Positions 14,834-23,419 of a DNA stretch of 25,889 nt are shown here, piece after piece. How positions within the stretch are numbered: position 1 is the first letter of the stretch; every line of letters begins with the position of its first letter. The notes beneath the pieces were generated by a model. That model made no database searches and was not told the DNA's origin. It was given only the letters and a program-made list of their open reading frames with translations. Origin of the DNA: Fidelibacterota bacterium (GTDB taxonomy: Bacteria; Fidelibacterota; Marinisomatia; SCGC-AAA003-L08; D37C17); contig JABHHG010000208.1 of the NCBI GenBank assembly GCA_018671635.1, positions 1 to 25,889 of the forward strand, given 5' to 3'. The position numbers and the translations under genes are program-made.

Positions 14834-15468
14834 TTCTCACCCATAACGACGAGAGTGCCCATCCATTCATCTTTTGCACCACTTTGCCAATGTTGAATAT
14901 TTTTAAAACCGGCTTCTTTCATATTAGTGAGCCAATAATCAATGGGTTGCGTATTCATATTTACACCACATTCCATGGGCCAATTTATAGAAGGTAAATT
15001 TTCAGTATAATGATCAATACCAAAAATAAAACATCCCTTTTGATTAAGCCAATTTGAATAGATAGTATTTATTAACTCTGATGGATTTTTAAGATAATAT
15101 AAAACTTCCATTGAATGAATAATGTTAAACTGTTGAGGTGGGCTCCATTGCAAAATATCCGCACAAACATATTGGTTTTCTGAATCCAATGATTGTGCTT
15201 TTAGAATCATTTTTTCAGCACCATCAATTCCCAATGACCTCTCACAAGTTTCAATTTCTTTAAATTTTCGAACGACCCAGCCGTTTCCACAACCCACATC
15301 CAAAACTGAAAATGGAGTTTGTAAAAATGGTTTAAGTTTATCAAACATAAAGTTGACTGATTTCGCATGACCTTTTTCCATGCCTTCGTCTTTGCCTATT
15401 TCTGCCCACTTACTAAAAAGTGTAATGGCTGAAGGATATGTATCTTTAAAATTTATTGTTTTTCCCAT
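14830..15468 (-). CDS. SAM-dependent class I methyltransferase
   Basis: 212 residues with the Rossmann methyltransferase fold: motif I VLDVGCGNG (55-63), an acidic end of strand 2 (GIDGAEKMI, Asp82), CADILQW (motif III-like) and NIIHSMEVLYYLKNP (motif IV region). The substrate cannot be read from the sequence. It is the first gene of the run that continues into the small membrane gene and nadA-nadC-nadB on the same strand, and it is intact. Divergent from typA; the 105 bases between them show no strong promoter pair to the eye. Confidence 0.85.
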   Translation of the reverse strand: MGKTINFKDTYPSAITLFSKWAEIGKDEGMEKGHAKSVNFMFDKLKPFLQTPFSVLDVGCGNGWVVRKFKEIETCERSLGIDGAEKMILKAQSLDSENQYVCADILQWSPPQQFNIIHSMEVLYYLKNPSELINTIYSNWLNQKGCFIFGIDHYTENLPSINWPMECGVNMNTQPIDYWLTNMKEAGFKNIQHWQSGAKDEWMGTLVVMGEK

Positions 15469-15573
15469 CTCTAAATTTACAGGAATTCTATGAATGAGAC
15501 TTATGAATTGTGAACAACGAATGTGTAATTTTACCCTTCGATTTTTAGTTAATTTTTACCCTTTAAGGAATTT

Positions 15574-17397
15574 ATGAGAAAAAGTAGTTTTAGAAATATT
15601 GCCATCATTGCACACGTTGATCATGGTAAAACAACATTGGTTGATGGACTTTTGCAACAAAGTGGTACTTTTAGCGCTCACCAAAACGTTGAAGACCGAG
15701 TGATGGACTCTATGGATTTAGAAAAAGAGCGTGGTATTACAATTACTGCTAAAAATACAGCAATCCATTATAAGGGTATCAAAATTAATATTGTTGATAC
15801 ACCAGGTCACGCTGATTTTGGCGGAGAGGTTGAAAGAAGCTTAAATCTTGTTGATGGTGTATTGTTACTTGTGGATTCCAGTGAAGGCCCATTACCTCAA
15901 ACTCGATTTGTACTAAAAAAAGCACTTACCAAAAACTTACCGGTAATTTTAGTTATTAATAAAATTGATCGAGCCGATGCACGAATTGATGAAGTAGTAA
16001 ATGAAGTTTACGACTTATTTATTGATCTTGATGCAACTGATAAACAAATCGAATTCCCCATTATTTATACCAATGCAAAAGATGGTGTGGCACATGCTGA
16101 ACTTGGAGATGATTCTAAAGATTTAACTCCATTATTCAATTTAATATTAGATAAAATTGAAGGACCTGAAGCGAATGATGATATTGAGCCTCAATTTTTA
16201 ATTACCAATTTGGCGTATGATCCATATGTTGGGCAGGTAGCTGTTGGACGGTTGGGAAATGGAATGCTTGAGTTGAATAAGCGATATAGTTTGTGTACAA
16301 AAGATGGTATCCTTCATGACCAAAAGTTTTCTGCTTGTTATACCTTTAAGGGTCTTCAAAAAATTAAAGTTGAAAAATTAGAGGCTGGTGATATTATTGC
16401 CATTGCAGGAATTGAAAATATTAATATTGGTGATTCTATTTCTTGTAATGAAAATCCGAAACCATTACCTCGAATTGAAATTGATGAACCTACTGTTTCA
16501 ATGCATTTTCATGTAAATAATGGCCCTTTTGCAGGAAAAGAAGGAAAATATCTTACTTCACGAAATATCAGTGAACGCTTACAAAAAGAAATTTTAGGTA
16601 ACGTTTCTTTACAAGTTATTGATACTGAACGAACAGATGTATTTGAAGTGAGGGGACGTGGGGAACTACAAATGGCGGTGCTTATTGAAACTATGCGTCG
16701 TGAAGGTTACGAATTTATGGTGTCAAAGCCTCGTGTAATTACAAAAGAAGTTGACGGTAAGGTATTAGAGCCCATGGAAAATGTTTTCTTGGATCTTCGC
16801 GAGGAACATGTTGGGGTCATTACAGAAAAACTTTCCTTACGAAAGGGTCGGATGACCAATCTTCAAAATAATGGTTTTGGTAGAGTCAATTTAGAATTTA
16901 TTATTCCTTCACGGGGGCTCATTGGTTTTAGAAGTCAATTTTTGACTGATACGAAGGGTTCCGGAATAATGAATACTCTTTTTGATTCGTATGCGCCATG
17001 GTTTGGGCCTATTCCACAGCGGATGACCGGTGTATTGGTTTCTGACCGCCCCGGGAAAGTAACAACTTATGCCAGTCAAGCTATGGTTGACCGTGGAGAA
17101 CTTTTCTTAGCAGTGGGTACAGAAGTTTATACTGGGATGATTTTAGGTGAACGAAATCGTACTGGTGATTTGGATGTTAATATTTGCCGAGAGAAAAAAC
17201 TCACCAATATGCGTGCATCAAGTTCAGATGCTACCGTTACACTTCGGCCACCACAACTTTTATCTTTAGATCAAAGTATTGAATTTATTGCAGCCGATGA
17301 GTTAATAGAGGTTACTCCATTAACAATCCGTTTACGTAAAATGGAATTAGATGCGAACAAACGTGCATCATTGAAAAAGAAGGAAATAACCGGGTAG
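15574..17397 (+). CDS. typA: Ribosome-associated GTPase TypA/BipA
   Basis: A translational GTPase of the EF-G-like group that acts on 50S assembly and stress or cold adaptation. 607 residues, typical length. G1 AHVDHGKT (13-20), G2 in RGITITAKNTA, G3 DTPGHADFGG, G4 NKID and the conserved C-terminal BipA region (SRGLIGFRSQFLTDTKGSG, RPGKVTTYA, CREKKLTNMRASSSD) are all present. Ribosome site AAGGA lies 4 bases before the ATG. It appears to be a single-gene unit; the next genes converge on it. Confidence 0.97.
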   Translation: MRKSSFRNIAIIAHVDHGKTTLVDGLLQQSGTFSAHQNVEDRVMDSMDLEKERGITITAKNTAIHYKGIKINIVDTPGHADFGGEVERSLNLVDGVLLLVDSSEGPLPQTRFVLKKALTKNLPVILVINKIDRADARIDEVVNEVYDLFIDLDATDKQIEFPIIYTNAKDGVAHAELGDDSKDLTPLFNLILDKIEGPEANDDIEPQFLITNLAYDPYVGQVAVGRLGNGMLELNKRYSLCTKDGILHDQKFSACYTFKGLQKIKVEKLEAGDIIAIAGIENINIGDSISCNENPKPLPRIEIDEPTVSMHFHVNNGPFAGKEGKYLTSRNISERLQKEILGNVSLQVIDTERTDVFEVRGRGELQMAVLIETMRREGYEFMVSKPRVITKEVDGKVLEPMENVFLDLREEHVGVITEKLSLRKGRMTNLQNNGFGRVNLEFIIPSRGLIGFRSQFLTDTKGSGIMNTLFDSYAPWFGPIPQRMTGVLVSDRPGKVTTYASQAMVDRGELFLAVGTEVYTGMILGERNRTGDLDVNICREKKLTNMRASSSDATVTLRPPQLLSLDQSIEFIAADELIEVTPLTIRLRKMELDANKRASLKKKEITG

Positions 17398-17567
17398 GAT
17401 AGTTGATATGAATTTACTCAGCTTAAATCCCTTTATGATTAATAAATGGCTATTTTAGCTTTGGCTGGTAAACGTTATGCTTCGGTGTCAATTATTGTGG
17501 ATAACATTATGGATAACCCTCTCTTTTATCATCATTTTTTTGATAGAAGTACCATTGGTTGAGTTAC
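17398..17567. other. Convergent intergenic region with a perfect DnaA box
   Basis: The 170 bases between typA (+) and the PNP-like gene (-) contain TGTGGATAA (17496-17504), the exact reverse complement of the DnaA box TTATCCACA, and 12 bases on TATGGATAA (17508-17516), one mismatch away. A 38-codon frame (17446-17562, +) crosses this area but has no ribosome site. No hairpin terminator is obvious. Confidence 0.5.
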
Positions 17568-17999
17568 TCATATTTTATAATTAATTAAATATGCAACAAT
17601 TGATTTAAATTTAAATGTTCTAGCCAGAATTACAAAATGAGCTAAATAATGAGATGGAAATTCAAACTGATTGTTCAGTTTACCCCCACAAGAATGAGTA
17701 ATAACTCCCCCATTATTTTGTTTATATACATTGGTCATATCTACAAAATCAACCCCTAGTGTTTGCTGCCTTCCCACAAGGGGATTGTTACCCGTACAAT
17801 TAACATGATCATTTACTGGTAAAATGGCTTTATGGTCAACTTGAACGTTTCGAGTTATATCATATATTAAGATTTCTTTAACTTTTATGTCCTTAAAAAA
17901 TTCAATGCATGTTTGAGCATCGCCAAAATCTAATACTGTCCCTTTGGGGTGAGGAATATTACTTGAAGCTAATTCTGTAGAAATTACAATTAATGACAT
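17568..17999 (-). CDS. Small purine-nucleoside-phosphorylase-like protein
   Basis: 143 residues. The segment ILPVNDHVNCTGNNPLVG followed by GVDFVDMTNVYKQ resembles the conserved PNP block (SDHINLTGxNPLIG...GPRFPDMSxAY), preceded by a strand like the PNP VKTLIxTNAAGG region but with that signature lost (VKEILIYDITRNV). Real PNPs are about 270 residues; the N-terminal phosphate-binding part is missing and the C-terminal part is shortened. So this may be a reduced paralogue with a binding role, or a degraded gene that is still open. It overlaps the yggS stop by one base (TAATG), a strong sign of coupled translation, and is the last gene of the replication cluster transcript. Function not assignable. 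Confidence 0.45.
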   Translation of the reverse strand: MSLIVISTELASSNIPHPKGTVLDFGDAQTCIEFFKDIKVKEILIYDITRNVQVDHKAILPVNDHVNCTGNNPLVGRQQTLGVDFVDMTNVYKQNNGGVITHSCGGKLNNQFEFPSHYLAHFVILARTFKFKSIVAYLINYKI

Positions 18000-18691
18000 T
18001 AAGTTCGTGCTCCAAATAATGCTGTACCTAAACGAATATGGGTGGCTCCTTCTTCAATTGCCAACTCAAAATCTCTACTCATTCCCATAGATATATTTTT
18101 ACATGTGGAAACTCCATTATAAAGTATTTCATCTCTTAATATTCTGGTTTGAGTATAAATTGAACGATACTTTTGATCTAATTTGATAAAAGGAGGAATC
18201 ATCATAATGCCTTCAATTAACAAGTTGGGGAGTTTAGATATTTCAATAGCTGTAAATATAGCATCCATTGGACTTAAGCCATGCTTTAACGGGTCATTTC
18301 CTGAATTTATTTGAAGATATATGCGTTGGGTTTTATTTAACTCTTTTGCAACATTTGAAATTCGAGTAGCTAATTTAATTGAGTCCACAGTTTGAATGAC
18401 ATCATAAAGTTGAACTGCTTTGCGAACTTTATTTGTTTGGAGGTGGCCGATAAGATGAATTTCAACTAATTCTTTGTTATGAATCTGTGGAAATTTTTCT
18501 TCAGTTTCTTGAATTCTACTTTCTCCCAATGAAAACAATTTCGCTGAAATTGCTGAATTCATAGCAGACACAGGGAATGACTTTGTTACTGCAATAAGTG
18601 TAATTTCATCAATACTACGATTTGATTTTTCAGCACGAATTGAAATCTTTTTTTGGATTTCATTAAGATGAGTAAGGTTTATGTGAGAAAT
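17999..18691 (-). CDS. yggS: PLP homeostasis protein (YggS/PROSC family), apparent ATT start
   Basis: A cytoplasmic PLP-binding protein with an alanine-racemase-like barrel that buffers pyridoxal phosphate and amino/keto acid pools. Motifs: LIAVTKSF with the PLP lysine (Lys37 counting from 18691), GESRIQE (usually GENYVQE), EIHLIGHLQTNKVRKAV, SGNDPLKHGL, GIMMIPP, ISMGMSRDFELAIEEGATHIRLGTALFG. Starting at the first conventional codon, GTG 18571, would delete the PLP lysine. The frame is open upstream to the gyrA stop, where GGAGG in the last gyrA codons lies 7 bases before ATT (18689-18691). That start gives 230 residues, the family length. No ATG, GTG or TTG exists between 18691 and 18571 in this frame, so either ATT is used or there is a local sequence error. 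Confidence 0.88.
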   Translation of the reverse strand: MSHINLTHLNEIQKKISIRAEKSNRSIDEITLIAVTKSFPVSAMNSAISAKLFSLGESRIQETEEKFPQIHNKELVEIHLIGHLQTNKVRKAVQLYDVIQTVDSIKLATRISNVAKELNKTQRIYLQINSGNDPLKHGLSPMDAIFTAIEISKLPNLLIEGIMMIPPFIKLDQKYRSIYTQTRILRDEILYNGVSTCKNISMGMSRDFELAIEEGATHIRLGTALFGART

Positions 18692-18693
18692 AA

Positions 18694-21171
18694 TTATTCC
18701 TCCGTCACTTCTCCTGGTTCATCTTCACCATCATCATCTTTAAGGACTTTTGTAATAGTTGAAATTTTGGCACCATCATCTAGCTTTAAAAGCCTTACAC
18801 CTTGAGTGTTTCGGCCAATTACATTAATACTTTCAACCGGCTGACGAATCATAATACCTTGATCAGTAATAATCATGATATCATCTGTATCAACAACCTC
18901 CATTATGGTTACTAACTTACCAATTTTGTCATTACATTTAATGGTATAAACACCTTTACCGCCACGGTTTTGTGTACGATAGGCTTCCACATCGGTTCGT
19001 TTTCCATAGCCTTTGTCTGTGGCTGCAAGAATACTTCCATCACGTTTAACTACTAACATGCCCACCACAAAATCGTCAGAAAAGCTCATAGAAATTCCAC
19101 GAACACCCATGGTTTTTCTTCCCGTTGACCTGATGGTGTTTTCTGCAAATCGTATTGCCTTACCGCCATTTGTTGCCAAAACAATATCTTGGTCACCATG
19201 AGATATTTTTGCTTCAATTAGTTCATCTTCTTCACGAATCTCAATCGCATAAATTCCACCCTTGCGAGGCTTGCTATACAAACTTAAAGCAGAGCGTTTA
19301 ATAATTCCATTTTTGGTAGCCATAACAATAGAATCCGTATCATTAAATTCTTTTGTCGATACAAATGCTTTTACTTTATCTCCAACTTCACATCCAATAA
19401 GATTCACAATTGCCCGACCTTGAGATGTTCTTGAACCTTGTGGAATTTGATGCACTTTTAGCCAATAACATTTTCCCCTATCTGTAAAAAATAACATTGT
19501 GCTGTGAGCAGAAGCAATAAATAAGTGTTCTACAAAATCATCTTCTCGAGTATTAGCACCCTTCATACCTCGTCCACCACGGCGCTGAGTTTTCCATGCT
19601 GCCGTTGGAAGACGTTTGATATAACCGTTGTGGGTAATTGTTACTACCATGTCGTCATCAGCTATCATGTCCTCAATCGACAAGTCACCACTTATTGGGA
19701 TAATTTCAGAACGTCTTTCGTCACCATATCTTTCATTAATTTCCAATAATTCTTCACGAATAATATCACTTTGAATATCATGACCCTCAAGGATATCATT
19801 TAGTTTTTTAATCAATAATTGAAGTTCGTTATACTCTTCTACAACTCTATCAACCTCCATTGAAGTAAGTCGTTGAAGGCGCATATCTAAAATTGCTTTA
19901 GTTTGTTTTTCTGAAAACTTAAACTTTGTAATGAGAGAATTTCGTGCTTCTTCAGGATTTTTAGATCCACGAATAATACTGATAACTTCATCAATATTTT
20001 CCAATGCTACCTTTAGTCCCTCGAGGATATGTGCACGGTCTTCAGCCTCTTTTAGCTCAAATTTTGTTCTGCGGATAATTACAACACGCCTAAAGTCTAA
20101 GAAATGACCAAGCATCTCTTTTAGGTTCATAACTTTTGGCACCCCGTTAGCAAGGGCTAACATTATTACACCAAATGAATCTTGAAGTTGTGTTAATTTG
20201 TAAAGATTGTTTAACACAATATCACCAATTGCATCACGCTTACATTCCACCACAACTCTAATGCCATCTTTGTCAGATTCATCACGAAGGTCTGAAATTC
20301 CATCTAGTCGTTTATCTCGAACAAGATCTGCAATCTTTTCTACTAAATTTGCTTTATTAACTTGATATGGAATTTCTGTAATAATGATAACTTCTTTGCC
20401 ACTTGGAAGTTCTTCAATGGTTGCTCGGCCTCGCATAATTACACGACCGCGGCCAGTTTTAAATGCACTATGAACACCGTCAATTCCCATTATATAACCC
20501 CCCGTTGGGAAATCAGGACCTTGAATATGGTTTTCTATGAGCTCATCAATAGTGATATTATTATTGTCTAACATTGCTATTAAACTTGAAACTAGTTCAC
20601 GCAAATTATGGGGTGGGATTTTCGTGGCCATCCCCACAGCGATACCATCCGCACCATTCATTAATAGGTTGGGAATAACTGTTGGCATAACCGTTGGTTC
20701 TTCTAAAGAATCATCAAAGTTGGGCTGAAAGTCTACAGTGTTTTTTTCAATATCACGCAACATTTCTGAAGCAACTCTATCCATTCGTGCTTCAGTATAA
20801 CGCATAGCCGCAGCATTATCACCATCAATGGAACCGAAGTTTCCTTGTCCATCCATTAATGGATATCGCAGTGACCATGGCTGTGCCATACGCACCAATG
20901 AATCATAAACAGAACTATCACCATGGGGATGATACTTACCTAAAACTTCACCCACAATTCTAGCGCATTTTTTATATTTTCGATTCCAACTAGCACCTAA
21001 ATCTGATGTGCCATATAATACTCTACGATGTACTGGTTTTAATCCATCTCTCACATCTGGCAATGCACGACTAACAATAACTGACATTGAATAATTGAGG
21101 TAGGATTCCTCCATCTCTTCAACAATATCACGAGGTGCTATATGACCATGTTTTAATTCTTCTTCAGACAT
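18694..21171 (-). CDS. gyrA: DNA gyrase subunit A
   Basis: GyrA carries the DNA cleavage-rejoining activity of gyrase (A2B2). 825 residues. The catalytic tyrosine is Tyr125 in AAMRYTEARM; the quinolone-determining region reads KYHPHGDSSVYDSLVRMAQPW with the usual Ser and Asp. The GyrA box QRRGGRG (529-535) at the start of the beta-pinwheel marks it as gyrase rather than topoisomerase IV. It ends in an acidic tail whose last Glu codons also form the ribosome site of yggS. It follows gyrB by 8 bp. Confidence 0.98.
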   Translation of the reverse strand: MSEEELKHGHIAPRDIVEEMEESYLNYSMSVIVSRALPDVRDGLKPVHRRVLYGTSDLGASWNRKYKKCARIVGEVLGKYHPHGDSSVYDSLVRMAQPWSLRYPLMDGQGNFGSIDGDNAAAMRYTEARMDRVASEMLRDIEKNTVDFQPNFDDSLEEPTVMPTVIPNLLMNGADGIAVGMATKIPPHNLRELVSSLIAMLDNNNITIDELIENHIQGPDFPTGGYIMGIDGVHSAFKTGRGRVIMRGRATIEELPSGKEVIIITEIPYQVNKANLVEKIADLVRDKRLDGISDLRDESDKDGIRVVVECKRDAIGDIVLNNLYKLTQLQDSFGVIMLALANGVPKVMNLKEMLGHFLDFRRVVIIRRTKFELKEAEDRAHILEGLKVALENIDEVISIIRGSKNPEEARNSLITKFKFSEKQTKAILDMRLQRLTSMEVDRVVEEYNELQLLIKKLNDILEGHDIQSDIIREELLEINERYGDERRSEIIPISGDLSIEDMIADDDMVVTITHNGYIKRLPTAAWKTQRRGGRGMKGANTREDDFVEHLFIASAHSTMLFFTDRGKCYWLKVHQIPQGSRTSQGRAIVNLIGCEVGDKVKAFVSTKEFNDTDSIVMATKNGIIKRSALSLYSKPRKGGIYAIEIREEDELIEAKISHGDQDIVLATNGGKAIRFAENTIRSTGRKTMGVRGISMSFSDDFVVGMLVVKRDGSILAATDKGYGKRTDVEAYRTQNRGGKGVYTIKCNDKIGKLVTIMEVVDTDDIMIITDQGIMIRQPVESINVIGRNTQGVRLLKLDDGAKISTITKVLKDDDGEDEPGEVTEE

Positions 21172-21179
21172 ATTTTTCC

Positions 21180-23144
21180 TTAAATATCCAAGTTAGATAC
21201 AAATTTTGCTTTTGATACAATAAACTCACGACGAGACTCAACAACTTCTCCCATCAATTTTGAGAAAACTAAATTAGTCTCAACCAAATCATCTATGGTT
21301 ACTTGATAAAGTGTTCGTGTATCTGGATCCATTGTTGTTTCCCATAATTGACCTGGATTCATTTCTCCCAAACCTTTATACCGAGCGATATCAATTTTTT
21401 TATCACCTACTTTCAAGGACTCTAATATTATATCCCTTTGTTCATCAGTAAAAGCATAATGCTCTTGTTTTCCTTTTGACAATTTATACAATGGCGGTTG
21501 GGCGATATATACATATCCTCCTGTAATTAGTTCAGGCATTTTTCGATATAAAAAAGTGAGTAAAAGGGTTCGAATATGACTACCATCCACATCAGCATCT
21601 GTCATAATGATTATTTTATGATATCTTAATTTTTGAATATTAAAGTCCCCGGCAGAGGTTTCCTCTGACTCAGAATCTCCCCCAAAACCAGCACCTAAAG
21701 CAGTAATTATAGTTTGTATTTCATTATTAGCCAAGAGCTTGTCAATCCTAGCTTTTTCTGCATTTATTACTTTACCTCTTAGGGGCAGAATCGCTTGAAA
21801 CTTTCTGTCTCTTCCTTGTTTTGCAGAGCCCCCAGCAGAATCACCCTCCACCAGATAAATTTCACTTCTTGCAGGATCTTTTTCTGAGCAATCTGCAAGC
21901 TTTCCTGGTAGTGCTGAAATGTCTAAAACATTTTTTCTTCGAACCAGTTCACGTGCTTTTCTTGCAGCCTCTCTCGCACGTGCCGCATTTTCTGCTTTAC
22001 CTATTATTTGCTTGGCTATATTTGGATTTTGTTCAAAGAAATCAGATAATGACTCCATAATTATTGAATCACAAATACCTTTTATTTCTCCATTTCCAAG
22101 CTTCGTTTTTGTTTGCCCTTCAAATTGAGGTTCTTGTACTTTTATGGATAAAACTGCAGTTAATCCTTCCCGTACATCATCGCCCCCAAGACTAAATGTT
22201 TTACCTTTTATTGGCTTAAACAATTTATTTTTAGTGGCATACTGATTCAATGATCGAGTTAGGGCCGACTTAAATCCAGCCAAATGGGTTCCACCTTCTA
22301 TGGTGTTAATATTATTAACAAACGTGAGGAGGGTTTCTGTATAAGAGTCATTATAGCGTAAAGCTAAATCTACAGGGGTACCTTCTTTTTCACCTTTGAT
22401 ATGAATCGGCGTTTCAAATACAGGGTGGTGATTTTGATCTAAATGAATCACAAACTCTGAGATACCACCCTCATAAAAATGTTTTGTTTTTCGATCCGAA
22501 TTTTCATCACTAAAAAATATAGTTATTCCGCTATTTAGGTAAGCTAATTCCCGGAGACGTTCATCAATAGTATCAAAATTGTATTTATGACCTACAAATA
22601 TTTCATAATCAGGATAAAATCTAATTATTGTACCTGTTTTATCAGTAGTTCCTATTTCTTTTAACTCATTTTTTGTAATTCCAATCTCATAACTTTGTGT
22701 TGAAATTTTTCCATCTCTATGGATTTCTGCAACACATAATCTTGAAAGTGCATTTACCACCGAGACACCAACACCGTGTAAACCACCAGAAACTTTATAT
22801 GAATCTTTATCAAATTTACCACCGGCATGAAGGACGGTCATTACAAGCTCTAAGCCTGACTTTCCCTCTTTTTTATTAATATCAACAGGAATACCTCGAC
22901 CATTATCTTCCACAGAGATGCCACCATCTTTTAACATGGTTACATAAATTGTATCACAATGTCCGGCCATGGCTTCATCAATAGAATTATCCACAACCTC
23001 CCACACTAAATGATGAAGCCCCTTTTTACCCACATCACCAATATACATGGCAGGGCGCTTTCTTACAGCTTCAAGTCCTTTAAGTACGGTTATGCTATCG
23101 GCAGCATACTCTTGATGTGAGCTTATTTGATTGTCTTCACTCAT
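21180..23144 (-). CDS. gyrB: DNA gyrase subunit B
   Basis: GyrB is the ATPase subunit of gyrase. 654 residues, normal for the short form without the E. coli-type insert. GHKL ATPase motifs: EVVDNSIDEAMAG, DNGRG (80-84) and GGLHGVGVSVVNALS (120-134). Toprim motifs: EGDSAGGS (433-440) and DADVDGSH (516-523). The C-terminal RYKGLGEMNPGQLWETTMDP is intact. The ATG overlaps the dciA stop by 4 bp. Confidence 0.98.
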   Translation of the reverse strand: MSEDNQISSHQEYAADSITVLKGLEAVRKRPAMYIGDVGKKGLHHLVWEVVDNSIDEAMAGHCDTIYVTMLKDGGISVEDNGRGIPVDINKKEGKSGLELVMTVLHAGGKFDKDSYKVSGGLHGVGVSVVNALSRLCVAEIHRDGKISTQSYEIGITKNELKEIGTTDKTGTIIRFYPDYEIFVGHKYNFDTIDERLRELAYLNSGITIFFSDENSDRKTKHFYEGGISEFVIHLDQNHHPVFETPIHIKGEKEGTPVDLALRYNDSYTETLLTFVNNINTIEGGTHLAGFKSALTRSLNQYATKNKLFKPIKGKTFSLGGDDVREGLTAVLSIKVQEPQFEGQTKTKLGNGEIKGICDSIIMESLSDFFEQNPNIAKQIIGKAENAARAREAARKARELVRRKNVLDISALPGKLADCSEKDPARSEIYLVEGDSAGGSAKQGRDRKFQAILPLRGKVINAEKARIDKLLANNEIQTIITALGAGFGGDSESEETSAGDFNIQKLRYHKIIIMTDADVDGSHIRTLLLTFLYRKMPELITGGYVYIAQPPLYKLSKGKQEHYAFTDEQRDIILESLKVGDKKIDIARYKGLGEMNPGQLWETTMDPDTRTLYQVTIDDLVETNLVFSKLMGEVVESRREFIVSKAKFVSNLDI

Positions 23145-23419
23145 AAAAATCGAATATCCTTGATTTTATTTTTTTCTAATTTTAAATTTATTTTTGTCAT
23201 AATATCATTCTTTTGAAACAAAAGTTCATTTCGCCAAACTGGAGTTTTGGTTTTAATAATTAAAATACCGTTTTTAAAACTTTTGATTGTTGTATTTTCA
23301 TTTATTGATGTTCCCACACTCTCTTGCCAGAGATTAGAAATATTACCTTTTTCAAAGGCTGGTTTTAGTTTTTCTTCACCCAGAATCTCTAATAAAGATT
23401 CTTTTATGCTACGGAACAT
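23141..23419 (-). CDS. dciA: DciA-type (DUF721) replicative helicase-associated protein
   Basis: 92 residues of the DUF721 family, whose studied members (DciA) help load the replicative helicase DnaB in bacteria lacking DnaC/DnaI. It shows the family pattern: an N-terminal helix, NLWQESVGTSINENTTIKSFKNGILIIKTKTPVWRNELLF (in halves, W...VG...I...T...F..G.L.I....P.W..EL) and a short C-terminal strand IKDIRFL. The position between recF and gyrB, overlapping recF by 16 bp and gyrB by 4 bp, is typical for DUF721 genes near the origin. Confidence 0.8.
   Translation of the reverse strand: MFRSIKESLLEILGEEKLKPAFEKGNISNLWQESVGTSINENTTIKSFKNGILIIKTKTPVWRNELLFQKNDIMTKINLKLEKNKIKDIRFL

Noticed and set aside
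17446..17562. Small 38-codon frame after typA
   Set aside because: No ribosome site and no recognisable similarity; it spans the DnaA-box region. It could be a remnant, but there is not enough to call a gene.
18571..18573. GTG at 18571 as yggS start
   Set aside because: It removes the PLP-binding lysine and about 40 conserved residues that are present in frame upstream.
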